A DNA stretch of 64,000 nt from Dentipellis sp. KUC8613 (taxonomy: Eukaryota > Basidiomycota > Agaricomycetes > Russulales > Hericiaceae): positions 1-64,000 of the forward strand of contig NSJX01000003.1 of the NCBI GenBank assembly GCA_002286715.1, written 5' to 3'. Below the pieces are notes generated by a model. It was not told the origin of the DNA and made no database searches. It saw only the letters and a list, made by a program, of their open reading frames with translations. A program made the translations under genes and the position numbers. This document shows, piece by piece, positions 46,501 to 58,281 of this stretch (position 1 is its first letter; each line of letters begins with the position of its first letter).

Positions 46501-49072
46501 AGACACAGCGGGTGAAATCGACGTGATCACCAGCACTCCGAGGAAAAATACTGTCCATGCAATTCGCGACACAGAATTGATACGCATGCCTCAGACGCTC
46601 TTCAATGCCATTTCGTCAAGGAATCCCCAGACCACTGCTCTGTACGTATCTTCTACCTTTCACCTCAGTACGTTGTCTCATATGTGCTACTTAGTCTTCT
46701 TCGAATGATCGCGTCCCGTGTACGGAGTGACCTCGACTCTGCGCCCAACCCGCGATCCTGGAATCCACAATTGGAATTGCGCCGGAATAATGCCAATCTC
46801 AAGACCGTTGCAATTCTGCCCATTTCTCGACATATACCCGTAGACGCATTTGCTCGCAAGCTACATTCAGCTCTGGAAGGCATCGGTGCCCCGACTTCAT
46901 TCCTCAATCAAGCTCTTGTTTCGAATACTCTTGGTCGGCATGCATTCACTCGTGTGGGAAAACTCAAGACGGCAGCTTGGTTGGCTGATCAGGAGCAGAG
47001 ATACAAGATCGTCCTTTATGTTGTTGATTCGGCCGTGAACAGCTCTTGGACGCAGACTTGCATTCGGCAGGTGCGTAGATGATATGTTCAACATACTGAA
47101 GCGTGCTAATCAACGACGGGAAGGCGGATTTCGTGATGGTCGTAGGCATGGGTGATGACCCCTCCATCGGAGAGTACGAACGCCTCTTGTTGTCTATGAA
47201 GACCACTGCCAGGAAAGAGCTGGTGCTCCTCCATCCCGATCGTTCGGTATACCCAGGCTCGACCCGTGAATGGCTGAAGGTACGCCATGTAATTCTTTAT
47301 CTGCAGTTTTGGTTTGACTATCTTCCTAGAACCGGCCATGGGTCCACCAACATCTGCATGTGGAGTTACCAGTTCGTCCTGTCTACCACTTCTATTGATC
47401 CTGTACTCATTCAATTGCCTTCTACAGGGCCTGAAACTTCCAATGACAAAGCCAACGCCAACATTACAGGACCCCGCTGCCGTCGCTGCGCTGAAGAACC
47501 TGAAGGATAAAGTCCAGAGCGAAATTCAGAAGTATCGCGGCGGGCGCTCTGACGTGCGTACTCAACGCCCGGCCCACAGCAATGATTTTGCTCGGCTTGC
47601 GCGCAGGATTTGTGGGAAGTCTATTGGTGTTGTGCTCGGTGGTGGCGGTGCGAGGGGTATTTCTCACCTTGTAAGCATTTGGTCTCTCCGACCGCCGCCG
47701 TCGGAATCTGACTTCGTGTTGTAGGGAGTTCTTCGAGCACTGGAAGAGTTCAGCATACCAGTCGATCACATCGGAGGCAGGTGTCTCTTCGTTTCACACA
47801 GGCCGTGTTGCTGATGAACTATGCAGGTACCAGCATCGGTGCTTTCATCGGAGGTTTGTATGCCCGGGAAGGTGACATTATCTCTAGCGCTGGTCGAGCC
47901 AAACAATTCAGTGCCAGGATGGGCAACATCTGGAGGATGCTGTCGGATGTCACATATCCCCTCGTAGCCTATACGACAGTGAGTCCACGGCATTGCATGC
48001 TCATGCATCGGAGATTAACAGGATATAGGGCCATGAATTCAATCGCTCGATTTACAAAGTACGCCGTCGAGTGCTTCTATATGTTATCTGACTTATCTGG
48101 CATGACGGGTCTAGGCCTTCTATGATCTGCATATCGAGGATATGTGGCTGCCCTTCTTCTGTAACTCGGCCAATATCAACGCTTCACGTATGGAGATTCA
48201 TGAGACAGGTTATGCGTGGAGGTTTATTCGTGAGTCTTCGACAATCTCATTGAACCTTGTGCGCTGACATATTCTAGGCGCATCGATGACACTGGTTGGT
48301 TTGCTTCCACCCTTGTGCGACAACGGCAACATGCTCGTGGATGGAGGTTATCGTAAGTTTTTTCTTTCTGTCATTTTCTGATTTCACAGTCTTATTGGAT
48401 CTACAGTGGACAATCTACCTGTTCGTCAAATCATATCCTAATTTCGTACCCCTGCTGAAAATGTCGGAATAGGTTTCCGCTATGTTTGACATGGGAGCCA
48501 GCGCCGTCTTCGCTTCTGATGTTGGCTCTGTAAGTCGTCGCACATAAATATATCCTGAGATGCTCACCAGTGCTATCAGATTGATGACAATTCACCGCGC
48601 AACTTTGGCGATACTGTCTCCGGCTGGTGGTTGCTCATCAACCGGTTGAATCCGTTCTCAAACGCCAGGTCCATTCCAGCTATTACCGAAATTCAGAGTC
48701 GCTTGGCATAGTGGGTCTTTCCGTCCATAGAAAACATTTAGTTGCTCAGTCTCTCCTCAGTGTCTCGAGTGTCCGAACCCTCGAAGATGCCAAAATCGCT
48801 CCTGGGTGCTTGTACATGGCGCTTCCTGTCCAAGAGGTACGCGTAACCCTGTCATCTCAACATTGAGGCATGTTCTCATATGGCACTCGCAGTTTGGTAC
48901 CCTTCAATTTGGGAAATTCGAGGAAATTCAAGAGAAGGGATATGCTGCCGCTGTTTCGATGATAGAGAAGTGGGATAAGGAGGAGCGTCTTCCTTCTGGC
49001 TACATTGACGGCACAGAGGCCATCATGAAACGGAAGAAAAAAGGCCGGAGTGCGAGGAGAAATTCGATATGA
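43532..49072 (+). CDS. NTE1: Lysophospholipase NTE1 (patatin-like, neuropathy target esterase family)
   Basis: Twenty-two exons between 43532-43631 and 48893-49072 join in frame to about 1476 residues. The enzyme is an ER-anchored phospholipase B that deacylates phosphatidylcholine. Two membrane segments near the N-terminus ([17 protein letters not shown] and [19 protein letters not shown]) are followed by three cyclic-nucleotide-binding-like domains at about residues 145-260, 640-800 and 810-915, with a long Ser-rich stretch between the first two. The catalytic patatin domain has the oxyanion motif [13 protein letters not shown] (about 1170), the nucleophile motif GGTSIG (about 1200) and the DGGYLDNLPV aspartate (about 1321). 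The intron between 47776 and 47827 must use a GC donor (GCAGGT) for GGTSIG to be made. Exon 48407-48420 is only 14 bases. Vps33 starts 215 bases downstream. Confidence 0.93.
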
Positions 49073-49286
49073 GACATTTACGACACCATGCGCTTTCCGT
49101 GTATTCTAGCATTGTATCCTAATCCATAGCATGGAGATCATCATCATTGGATGAGATCAAGAGGCAAGCTCAGCTGGTTGGCGAAGTGCTGCTAAGGATC
49201 GGCACGGCAGATCTGAGCTTACGATCACAAGGCGCTTGCCTAACTGGGCGCGACTCGGACCGTACGCGCACGTCTTGACTTGGGTT

Positions 49287-51999
49287 ATGCCTGCCTCGAC
49301 CTCTACTCCCGAGGAGCAAGCCTCGACCGCTCCGGAGCAAGACACGAAGGAACTGCTTGATGTGTCGCTGCTGAAGGAGATTGCGCGGAATGCGCTGGTC
49401 CAGACTCTGAACTCAGTACGTCGCGAAATGCTGCCACACTGACGTATGCTCGAACTGCGGTACTCGAATGTGTAGGTCAATGGCGCGAAGACTCTGGTGC
49501 TGGACCCGTCGCTTGCAGGACCCCTCAGCCTGATCGCGGAAATCTCGCTACTGCAGGTATCTGGGCATACAGTGACATGCGGAACCGGCTAAGGTGCTGA
49601 GTCTGGTCTTGACAGCAACATGGCGTAGACAAGATGTTCTGGCTCGAGCCAGGCCCGCTCTCTGCTGCCACGACCAACGTCGTGTACCTCTGCAGACCCT
49701 CAATAAAGTGGGTCAAAATTATCGCAGGTGCGTGTTCGGTATCACGGGGAGGTGCAGTTATTGACCGTTCGCTTAGACCAGATCAAGCGACACACGCGCG
49801 AGTCGAAGAAGCATACCTACACACTACTCCTTGTTCCCCGAACTTCAACCCTCATTACCCGAGTGTTAGAAGAGGAAGGCGTCCTGGGAGACATCAATAT
49901 CTCATCATATAATCTTCAGTTCATACCAATAGCGGACGATGTCATTTCACTAGAGAATGATCACGCTTTCAAGGAAATATGGGTGGTACGTGGTACCCTT
50001 TGACTCCGCCATATCATAATCTAATGGGACATAGGATGGAAATGAAGCATCGGTGTACGACTCGGCTCAAGCGCTGCACACCCTCCAAAAGCTCTACGGT
50101 GTTTTCCCTCGGATAATCGGGAAGGGAGACTGCGCTGCTGTATGTCAAGTCCCTAATCATATCCTGTACATTTCTAACAATATATCAGCGATTGGCAACC
50201 TTGTTGACCCGCCAAGTTTCGCAATCCTCTACTTCAGGCCCCAACTCTGCGTTAGCAATTTCAGACAAGATAGACAGCCTCATCGTCCTCGACAGACGAG
50301 TGGATATGGTCACCCCCTTGTTGACTCAACTGACATACGAGGGGTTGATTGACGAGGTCATGGGGATTAAGAACTGTGAGTTCTAGTCCCCTTCGTCATT
50401 AGTCAACTCATGGATTGTATAAAAGCACACGTTGAGGTCCCTGTGTCACTATTGAATGCACCTACAAATCCCGCAGCCCCGCCAAGTGCGGCCTCCACAT
50501 CTACGGCGCCCGCATCGGCTTTAGTGAAGGAGAAGAAGAGAAAGCAGCATCTTTCTTCAGCTTCGGATCCCATCTTTGCGGAGCTGCGAGACCTCAATTT
50601 CGCATCCGTTGGCAAACGCCTCAATAGAGTTGCGCGGCGACTTGACGAAGACTACAAGGTATGCCGCACTATATTTATCATCACATAGAAACTGACAGCT
50701 CGTAGGCTCGACATAAAGCTCAATCTGTGGCGCAACTGCGGGATTTCGTGGGGAAGCTTGGCGGCCTCCAGACGGAACATCAGTCACTGAGGCTCCGTAT
50801 GACTTTCTTGTATTTCAAAGCGGCTTCTTCGCGCTGACATTGGCTGCAGACACTGGCCTATCCGAAATTATTGTGCCTTACACACGATCAGATATATTCA
50901 ACAAATCTCTTGAGATTCAGCAAAGTGAGTTTTTCCCTTGGAAGATTATTCGATGGACGCTAAATCCGACACTTGGTAGACCTTCTAGCTTCGTATGATA
51001 TTACAGGGCAGATTACGGCCATCGAAGATTTACTCGCGCAGGGGGCGGACATGCAGCTAGTCATAAGACTTTTGTGCCTGGCAAGCATCACCGCAGGAGG
51101 AATTAAAGCGAAGACATTGGAGAATATTAAGCGAGAACTCCTTCAGGTTAGTTTGTCATCCATCCTAACCTTAACAGGACTTGGTGCTAAGGCGCTATGC
51201 GTTTCAGTCGTACGGGTACGACTGCCTTCCTTTGCTTCTCTCCTTAGCAGCTCCGCCGCTCGCCATCCTCCTGCCAAACCCTCTACCCCCTTCAGCACCG
51301 GCGGCGGCGGCCAATGTCAAATACCCTTTTGCTGCGTTGCGGAAGTCCCTCCGCCTTCTAATTGAGGGCACGGAAACCATGGACGAACTCGAGAACGATA
51401 TCAGTTACGTATACTCTGGGTATGCCCCAATCAGCGTGCGGCTGGTGCAATGCATTGCACAGAAGGGCGGCGTTTTGAGTAATCCGGCGACAACGAAGGT
51501 CAAGACTGGGACCGAAGACGCCGATGCTGGAAAGAGCAAGTCGACCAAGGTGCATGCGCATCCAATCGTAGGCTGGAAGGGCTTCGAGGACGTAGTCGCC
51601 AGTATTCCGGGAGAGACAGTCGACATCGTCCAGAAGGGGTCAGGCAGCGACACCACCGCATCTGCTGCCACAACTCTCCGTAGGTCCTCATTGCACTCCG
51701 CATTCCCAGCCTTATCTATTACGGTAACAGTGTCCCACCGTGAGCCATCTTCGACCACTGTCGTGTTCTTCCTTGGAGGCTGCACGTACACCGAGATTGC
51801 AGCGCTCCGCTGGGCTGGTCGACAGAATCAAGGCAAATATGAGTTTTCTATCGTTTGCCGTAACTCTGCTGACCTTCGCAATCTAGGCCGCAAATTCTTG
51901 ATTGCCACCACAGGCATTGTGAGTGGCGCTAGCATAGTGGAGGGGATAGCGGGGGTTGGCCGGGCTGTCGCAAACTCTAAGGATGCGGGCCTCTCGTGA
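49287..51999 (+). CDS. VPS33: Vps33, Sec1/Munc18 protein of HOPS/CORVET
   Basis: Eleven exons (49287-49415, 49476-49556, 49616-49727, 49777-49985, 50035-50139, 50189-50375, 50426-50658, 50706-50796, 50850-50924, 50980-51146, 51208-51999) give 726 residues. The protein is the SM-family subunit of the HOPS and CORVET tethers that drive SNARE assembly and fusion at the vacuole and endosomes. Recognisable blocks are [73 protein letters not shown], the SM signature [27 protein letters not shown], and near the end [20 protein letters not shown], the usual last core strand of SM proteins. Ala/Pro/Ser-rich and charged insertions of low complexity lie between conserved blocks, for example after [14 protein letters not shown]. 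Length slightly exceeds the yeast protein because of these insertions. Confidence 0.92.
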
Positions 52000-52847
52000 T
52001 GTCGAGTCTACGAGCCGTTGCATGACCAATCGATACGTGGTGGTGCTCTTCTGCAATTATGGGACCCGCATGAGGACGGGGGTTCGAGAGCATCTTTTTC
52101 GACCGAGCAAGGTTCTGTGAGTATAGTCACCTGGATGCGGCGGCCGTTGGCTGAGAAGTCGCTGGTTCTGCGCGTGTTCGCTTCCGCGAGGCAGATTCCC
52201 AGTGCCTCTCCGAGATCACTGTTGAACACATGTGGCACGCGTCGACGCGCGCCCGAGACGCGTACGACCAGCCCCCGAAGACTCTCCCTCGCCGTAACCC
52301 TGGAAACCCTAGTCGGTGGTTGTGAGTCTGACATCGCCACGTTCCCCAGCCTGGACCCTCGTATCCTCCCTTTCTCCATGCATCCTGTGCAGTTCGTTGG
52401 CCTGGCCCTGTCCTCTTCGTCCCTGCTGAAAACATTTCGCCTATGTCTCCGCGCAGAGGACCAGCGCCAAGTCTCGTGATATGAGCGGAAGCAGCACGTG
52501 CGACGAAGACCCGAGAACCCAGTTGGCGATCTCGATCGAAGTGCTGTCAGTTGAATTGGCGGTATAAGACCCGCTAAAGTTAGGGAAAATGCACCTCGCT
52601 CTTTGCCCCCTAACCAATTGCTGCCCCCCTCCCCTCACTTCCCAGAGACCACCAAATCCACTCCTGGTGAGCCCGCTCGTGTTTTTAGCTTAGCGCTTCG
52701 AGGCTGACCGTCCTCTCTCTTGACTCGCTAAACGCGTGCCGTTGCCCGCACCCGCCTTGTTGAACACGCGCTCCACGACGCGTTTTTTCGTGACTTGCTC
52801 CTGTCTTGGCGTCTATCTCACTCCCTCAAAGTATCACAGCTCGTACG
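52000..52847. other. Intergenic region after Vps33
   Basis: Both strands carry an open frame of 120-150 codons (plus 52018-52479, minus 52008-52379), but neither shows a known motif or a clean splice pattern. GGTATAAGA near 52560 may be the TATA element of the next gene. Confidence 0.4.
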
Positions 52848-53166
52848 ATGGCCCCCAAGAAAGCAGCCGGTGAAAAGCCCGAGAGGAAGAGTGAGCTTTC
52901 CCTGTTGATCACTGTATGCCGTTGTGCTAATATTGTCTGCAGCCAAGTCTTCCGGCGGTGGAGGCCGCAAAAAGCTTACGGCCTACAATAAATTTATGCA
53001 GACGGAGATGGCGCGTCTGAAGGACGATCAGCCTGAGATTACTCACCAAGACCGGTGAGTCTCCTTCCTATTTCGTTTGGCCTCTGAAGCCCATCCCACT
53101 TTCGTCAGGTTCAAGCTGGCGACTGCCAACTGGAAGACGGCCAAGGAGAACCCGAAGAACGCTTGA
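52848..53166 (+). CDS. Small HMG-box/YABBY-like protein
   Basis: Exons 52848-52890, 52943-53054 and 53109-53166 join in frame to 69 residues; each exon is too short to stand out alone. After a basic Lys/Ala-rich N-terminus comes KKLTAYNKFMQTEMARLKDD, then the HQDRFKLATANWKTAKENPKNA end. This is the pattern of the short HMG-like/YABBY domain found in fungal small nuclear proteins: an aromatic-Asn start, a helix with K/R, and a closing F-x-x-A-x-x-N-W helix. A nuclear DNA-binding role is inferred from the family. The promoter side has TATAAGA about 285 bases upstream. Confidence 0.82.
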
Positions 53167-54982
53167 GCGACAGCGGCTTATTGCGGTCGCATGCTGTACT
53201 GTACCTCGTGATGTCCCTTCGCGCCGTCATCTGTTTCCCCTTGCCTCCCTGGCGTCCTCACCTTGCTACTTACCTTTCGGCTTTTCTGTGCCAATAGTTG
53301 CTTCTCTTGCAGGTTATCTTACCGTTGTCTGTACACTCGCCCAGTTGGACGCTTAAATTATGGGGTTTCTTTCACGTGTGCCCATTTACTTCTGTCTTCT
53401 GCCGTATTGTTGCCATGTTCTAATGCTCCTCTGAAAATTTTATCACCCGTACTGCGTTGCCTTCCGTAGTCGCCTGCCTCGAGGCTGCCAACACACAGCA
53501 TGCCTTATCGAGCCTCGGCAGACGTGACGGCAGGTAAAGTGTCTGTCGCCATATACAGCCAGGCTTCCCGAGCTCTTATCAGCGTGGCGTAGGTTCCGCT
53601 TCTGCGTGGAATAGCGGGTCATTTGTATTTGGAAGCGGATTGTGCCTTGATCCAAGCATGAGCCAACGTGTCTCTGCAAGGCAACTTCGGAGGCGTGGAG
53701 TGCGGCCACAAGGATGTATCTTCTAATCCTCCCGGAATGCTCTCGACAGCTGGTCTGCCTCGTTGCTTTGCGTGCGATGTGGCAAGCACAGGCAACGACA
53801 AGTCCGCACGGGGGGTATTCTCTTCTCGATGTGAACAAAATGCGATGGCTGTGAGTCTGCTATTCCTGGACCCGACTAGGGTTCCAGGTCTTCCGTTCAA
53901 ATCAACCTTCCTCATTTGGTAGCGTGATGGCACCCTAACGCCGTGACCGTGACCGGATGCATCGGTCCGACCGCGATGCACCCTTCGCTGGAGTCGCTCA
54001 TCCTGCCATCCTTCCCAATTAGGACACCTGGTGGCTGGTGTAGTCGGCCGCCAGTACTTGCGCACTCGGTGCACATCGGCCGCCCGCGTAGACACCCTCT
54101 TGCATTGTGCCATCCTTCCCAATTGGGACCCATTCAGTGTCCTTGTGCAGCTGCCACTGTTTTTAATCAAACACTAGCCTATAGCATTGCTTGAATTGAG
54201 TTTTCATCATTTTGCTGGTGCAAGATCTATGTACAACCTGGTCGAGTGCTCGAGCGCAAGCGAGAGCCGAGGCCTGGTTGTAATTGGGAAAAATAATCTG
54301 GATTCCAACTCTAACAATCTCACCACAACATGCATATGTACTAGATCATACCACTGTGATTGAGCACTGCATTATATTGACAAGGGGAATGTAAAGGGTG
54401 CAGGTTAATGCCCGAAGGGCCGTGTATTATTATCTTGACGGTTTCTCTGCACCCATATCGACTTCGCGTTGGGAGCGAGTGACGAACACAAGTAAGCCAG
54501 CCATGGAAAACTCGCGCGGATGTCTGAAAATGGGAATTGTGCCGAGTGTGCTTGGGATTTTCCTCGGACCACTCCCTGTGCAAAGCTGCGCTAGAATTAA
54601 AGAAGTACGTCTATTTTTTCGGTTCACAACGATACTTGAGTGAGGAAGGGATTGAAGGAAGAGAGCGGTGGACCAGGGGACGGACCGATTAAATATAGCA
54701 GGCGTGGGAAAGGTGGACCGGGGAAGGGACGGAATGGGCGTGGCTCGCCAGGGAGAGTGTCTCCTATCGGCAGAGTCTCCGTCATCGGTGCAGCATATGA
54801 TGACTCCATACCAATCCCTTTCGTTCGCACCAGCCTTGTAACTGCTTATAGCCCCCTCGGAATTTTTGCTTTCTCCTTTGCTGTCCTTTTCCCGCTCCTG
54901 TATTCCCCTGTCCCTGTCTCACCGCTCTCGTCTATCTGTATTCATATCACTATCACCTTACCGCGCTGTTCGCGCTCAGGCC
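53167..54982. other. Intergenic region with a degenerate duplication
   Basis: TGCCATCCTTCCCAATT occurs twice (about 54005 and 54110), followed each time by a GGAC-type end, and the flanks upstream of each copy share CGG(T)CCG words. This suggests an old tandem duplication of about 105 bases. No gene was recognised. TTAAATATAG near 54690 may be a TATA element for the F-box gene. Confidence 0.4.
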
Positions 54983-57900
54983 ATGAGCCGACCACACGAC
55001 ATCGATAACGAGGCTTCCGACTGTCGCCTCCCTCATAAAGATTGTTCGGATGTGCGCTCAAGGGCCCGCACTGACCAGCTTGACAGCTCCTCCTCCTCGT
55101 TCCCAGGTTTTGATCCCTTGCAGCTACCGCGCGCCCTCTCCGAACCGTTCATTCACGATCAACCACCTAGAAACGCAGCCTCTTCATCATTCCACACAGT
55201 CTTGTCCTCGGAGTTGACGGAAATGATGAGCAGGAAGGGCAAAGGCGTCTCGAGACCCCTAGACATCGCCGAGCGGAGGAGCGAGAGCACCAGCGCCCAG
55301 TCCGACATCTTCGCTATGTCGTTCGATGCAGGGAGCGCCGTGAACGGCAACGGTAGCTATCCTTCCTCTCCTCCATCGCCTATCGTCACCCCACCCTCAG
55401 AGGCAGCACGACGACACGAGAATTACGCCTCAGATACATTCCGTAACACGATCTACGATGATCTAGAACCCGACACGGCCGTCGGCAAGGGAAAAGGCAA
55501 AGATCTCCCCCCCACTCTTCCGCCTTTGTCTTTTTCGCCGACGCAATTCAGCTACGATGAAATTTATTCGTCCCCAAGTTCAAGCACGTACGAACCTGGA
55601 CCTTCGTCCTTTGGTTCCGCCTATACCTCGGTCACCGATCGTCACTCTAGCACGCCAGCCAGTGCGGCACTGGTCGGCCCATCCACGAGTCAGGCAGGTG
55701 GTGTCTCTATAATTACCCGCGTGCCCTCCCGACGCCGTTCTTTGTCCAACCTTTCCATTCACTCCACCCAGTCTCTCGCCGCTCGCTCCATGTCTCGCGT
55801 CAAGGGGAAGTTTGGGGCGACGAAGGGCCCAGGGGCGCTGGCTCGGAAGCTGTTTCCGAGGCGCGCGGACCAGCTTGACTCGCCGTCCTCCCCGAGTTCC
55901 CTGGATTCGCCCGCCTTGAACGGCGCTGTGGACTACTTGTCGGGCGTAGACCAGGGCAGCTGTTTCATGCCGTGGAGGCGCGACTCCAAACAGCGCTCAA
56001 GAGAGATCCTGGATGCGGCGCCTTTCTCCACTCTCGATTTGGATCGCATTCTCAAAGACGAGGCAACCGCCCAAGCCCAGTACGTCGTGTACTCCGACCG
56101 TCCTTCGGAGGCGGCGCTGCTCAAGGGCAAGGGTCGGTCCAATTCAGACCCGTTCCCTCTCCCTTCGGCCTTCGACGTTGTCCCATCCTCGAGTGATGAC
56201 ATGTTCAAGCCCGTGCTTTCGCTTGTGCTACACAATCACTTTGACGAGATGCTACCGCGCGAATTGCGTCTGCATGTCCTCGCGTGCCTCGTTCAGCTAC
56301 ACGTGGACGACCACGCGCGCAGGATAAAGGACGGGAAGTGGTCGGTGAACAAGGCTACGTCGTCGAAGAACAAGTGGGTCGGACGGGATCAGGGTGTGCG
56401 CGAGCTCGTGAGAATGAGCAGGGTGAGCATACCTGTATCTATCTCGCGCTGCGGAGATATATAATTTGGGCGCTGCACAGGTCTGCAAAGCCTGGCTGGC
56501 CCTTGTCTTTGACGGCCAGCTCTGGACGAACCTTGATTTGCGCCCGTTCCCCAAGATCCCGGCGTCCCAGTTGATGTATCTCGGAGCGTCTGCGGGTGCT
56601 TTCATCAGGACGCTGGATGTCGCTGGACACACTGGTCTCTACCCTACTACGCTTGACCATTTGACAAACAGCCTCGCATTGTATTCTAACGCTCCCGGCA
56701 GCATTCCTCACACCCGCCTCACAGAGGTCAATCTCAGCAGATGCTCAGCTCTCACTACAAGTTCCCTCCACAATCTCCTGAAGCGTTGTCCGGCTGTGAC
56801 GACACTCCGCCTGAAAGGCCTCAAAGCCGTAACGAACGAGACATGCGAACTGCTTCACGGCTTCTGCCCCAATCTCACTGTCCTGGACATGAGCCGCTGC
56901 ACAACTATGACTGGCGCAGGCATCCGCTCACTGGCCACGAACGCACTGAAGGAGGGTCACATTCTGGCGTTGAAGGAGCTGCGCCTGTGCGGTTTGAAAG
57001 GCATCACGGACAGTGTCATGGCGACACTCGGGAGGGCGGCCCCGCTTCTGGAAGTCTTGGATCTGAGCTATAGCCGCGACCTCCACAACTCATCTCTGGA
57101 AGCTTTCGTAGCTTGTTCGGAGGACGACGACTACGAAGGTGCGACCGTGCTCCTGTCATCGCGACAGGCCGGCCGCGATGCGAACGATGCGACCAGGTAT
57201 CGCAGACGGGTGACCCGCCTCCGCCACCTCTCACTCTCCTCCTGCACTCTCCTCACCGACATCGCGTGTTCGCACTTGGCCCACACCATGCCTCGACTCG
57301 AATATCTCGAATTGGCGGGGATAGGAGGCGATCTGAAGGACGAAGGGCTAATTCGGCTTCTGGAGACCGTGCCGAATATCAAGAAGCTCGATCTCGAGGA
57401 CGCGAGCGAGATCACAGACGCCGTGCTGGAGGCCATCACGCCCCCTCCCTCCACAGACGATCCGGGGAGCGGGGCCCGGCCGGGAGCAGAGCCCGGCCAC
57501 CTCCTGGAGCACCTCGTCGTCTCGTACGCCATGCAGCTCAACAACGAGGCCTTCCTCGCGCTCATCCGCAACTGCGCGCGCCTGCGCGTCCTCGAGGCCG
57601 ATAACACGCACATGTCGGGCACCGTGCTGAAGGAGTTCGTGCATGCCGTGCGCCGGCGCGAGATGCGGGACGCGGGCGTCGCGGCGGTCGATTGCCGCTT
57701 CGTCGGCGAGAGCACCGTCAAGGAGCTCGCGGGCGTGACTCGCCCGCGGCGTGGCTGGCGCGCGTACGACGCGCGTAAGCTGGGCTATTTGGATGCGCGT
57801 GACGAGGAGGTTCTGGGCGTGGGCCAGGACGAGTGCGACGAGACGCGGGTCGTGGTGAAGACGTTCTTTTCGTGGCAGACGGTCGATGCCGTCGCGGCTG

Positions 57901-58088
57901 CGCGCCAGAAGCGGCGGAAGAGCAGGCGCGAGGCGAATAGTTCTGAGGGCAGCGGGACGTCGGGCGATCTGTATGGGGGCAGGACGTCGAGGTGGTGGTC
58001 ACCGAGTGGGCGGAGGTCGCCCAGGGCGAGTTCACCTGGCCTCCTTGGCGTGGAGGGCGGCGAGAGAGAGGGATGTACGATCATGTAG
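54983..58088 (+). CDS. F-box/LRR protein with long disordered N-terminus
   Basis: Exons 54983-56422 and 56481-58088 join in frame to 1015 residues; an upstream ATG at 54866 is in frame but would add a hydrophobic leader from what looks like 5' UTR. Residues 1-400 are Ser/Pro-rich disorder. The F-box follows (HFDEMLPRELRLHVLACLVQ) but is interrupted by about 35 polar residues before VRELVRMSRVCKAWLALVF, and the intron lies inside this domain. The C-terminal half is a leucine-rich-repeat array of RNI/AMN1 type with recurring L-x-x-L-x-L-x-x-C units such as LTEVNLSRCSALTTSSLHNLL and NLTVLDMSRCTTMTGAGIRSL (the first residues of each shown). The protein probably serves as a substrate receptor of an SCF ubiquitin ligase. 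Its substrate is unknown, and similarity to yeast Grr1 or Amn1 is general only. Confidence 0.85.
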
Positions 58089-58281
58089 GTTTGGGCAGAT
58101 ATAGTTGTGTATGTACTTTTGGCGCTGCAGGACACTGGGCGCGTGCTTGTTGTATCTAGGTAGAGTGTATTTACATCCTGTAACAACAATTGGATAAACT
58201 ATCTGGTGTATGTACTTTACGAATAGACTGCAGTGCGAGTGGCGTGTGGTATCCGAGATAGATGGTGTACAAGGGGTACCA

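Noticed and set aside
52008..52479. Overlapping open frames on both strands after Vps33
   Set aside because: Neither frame shows a domain, and Vps33 ends naturally at 51999 after the expected last SM-protein segment.
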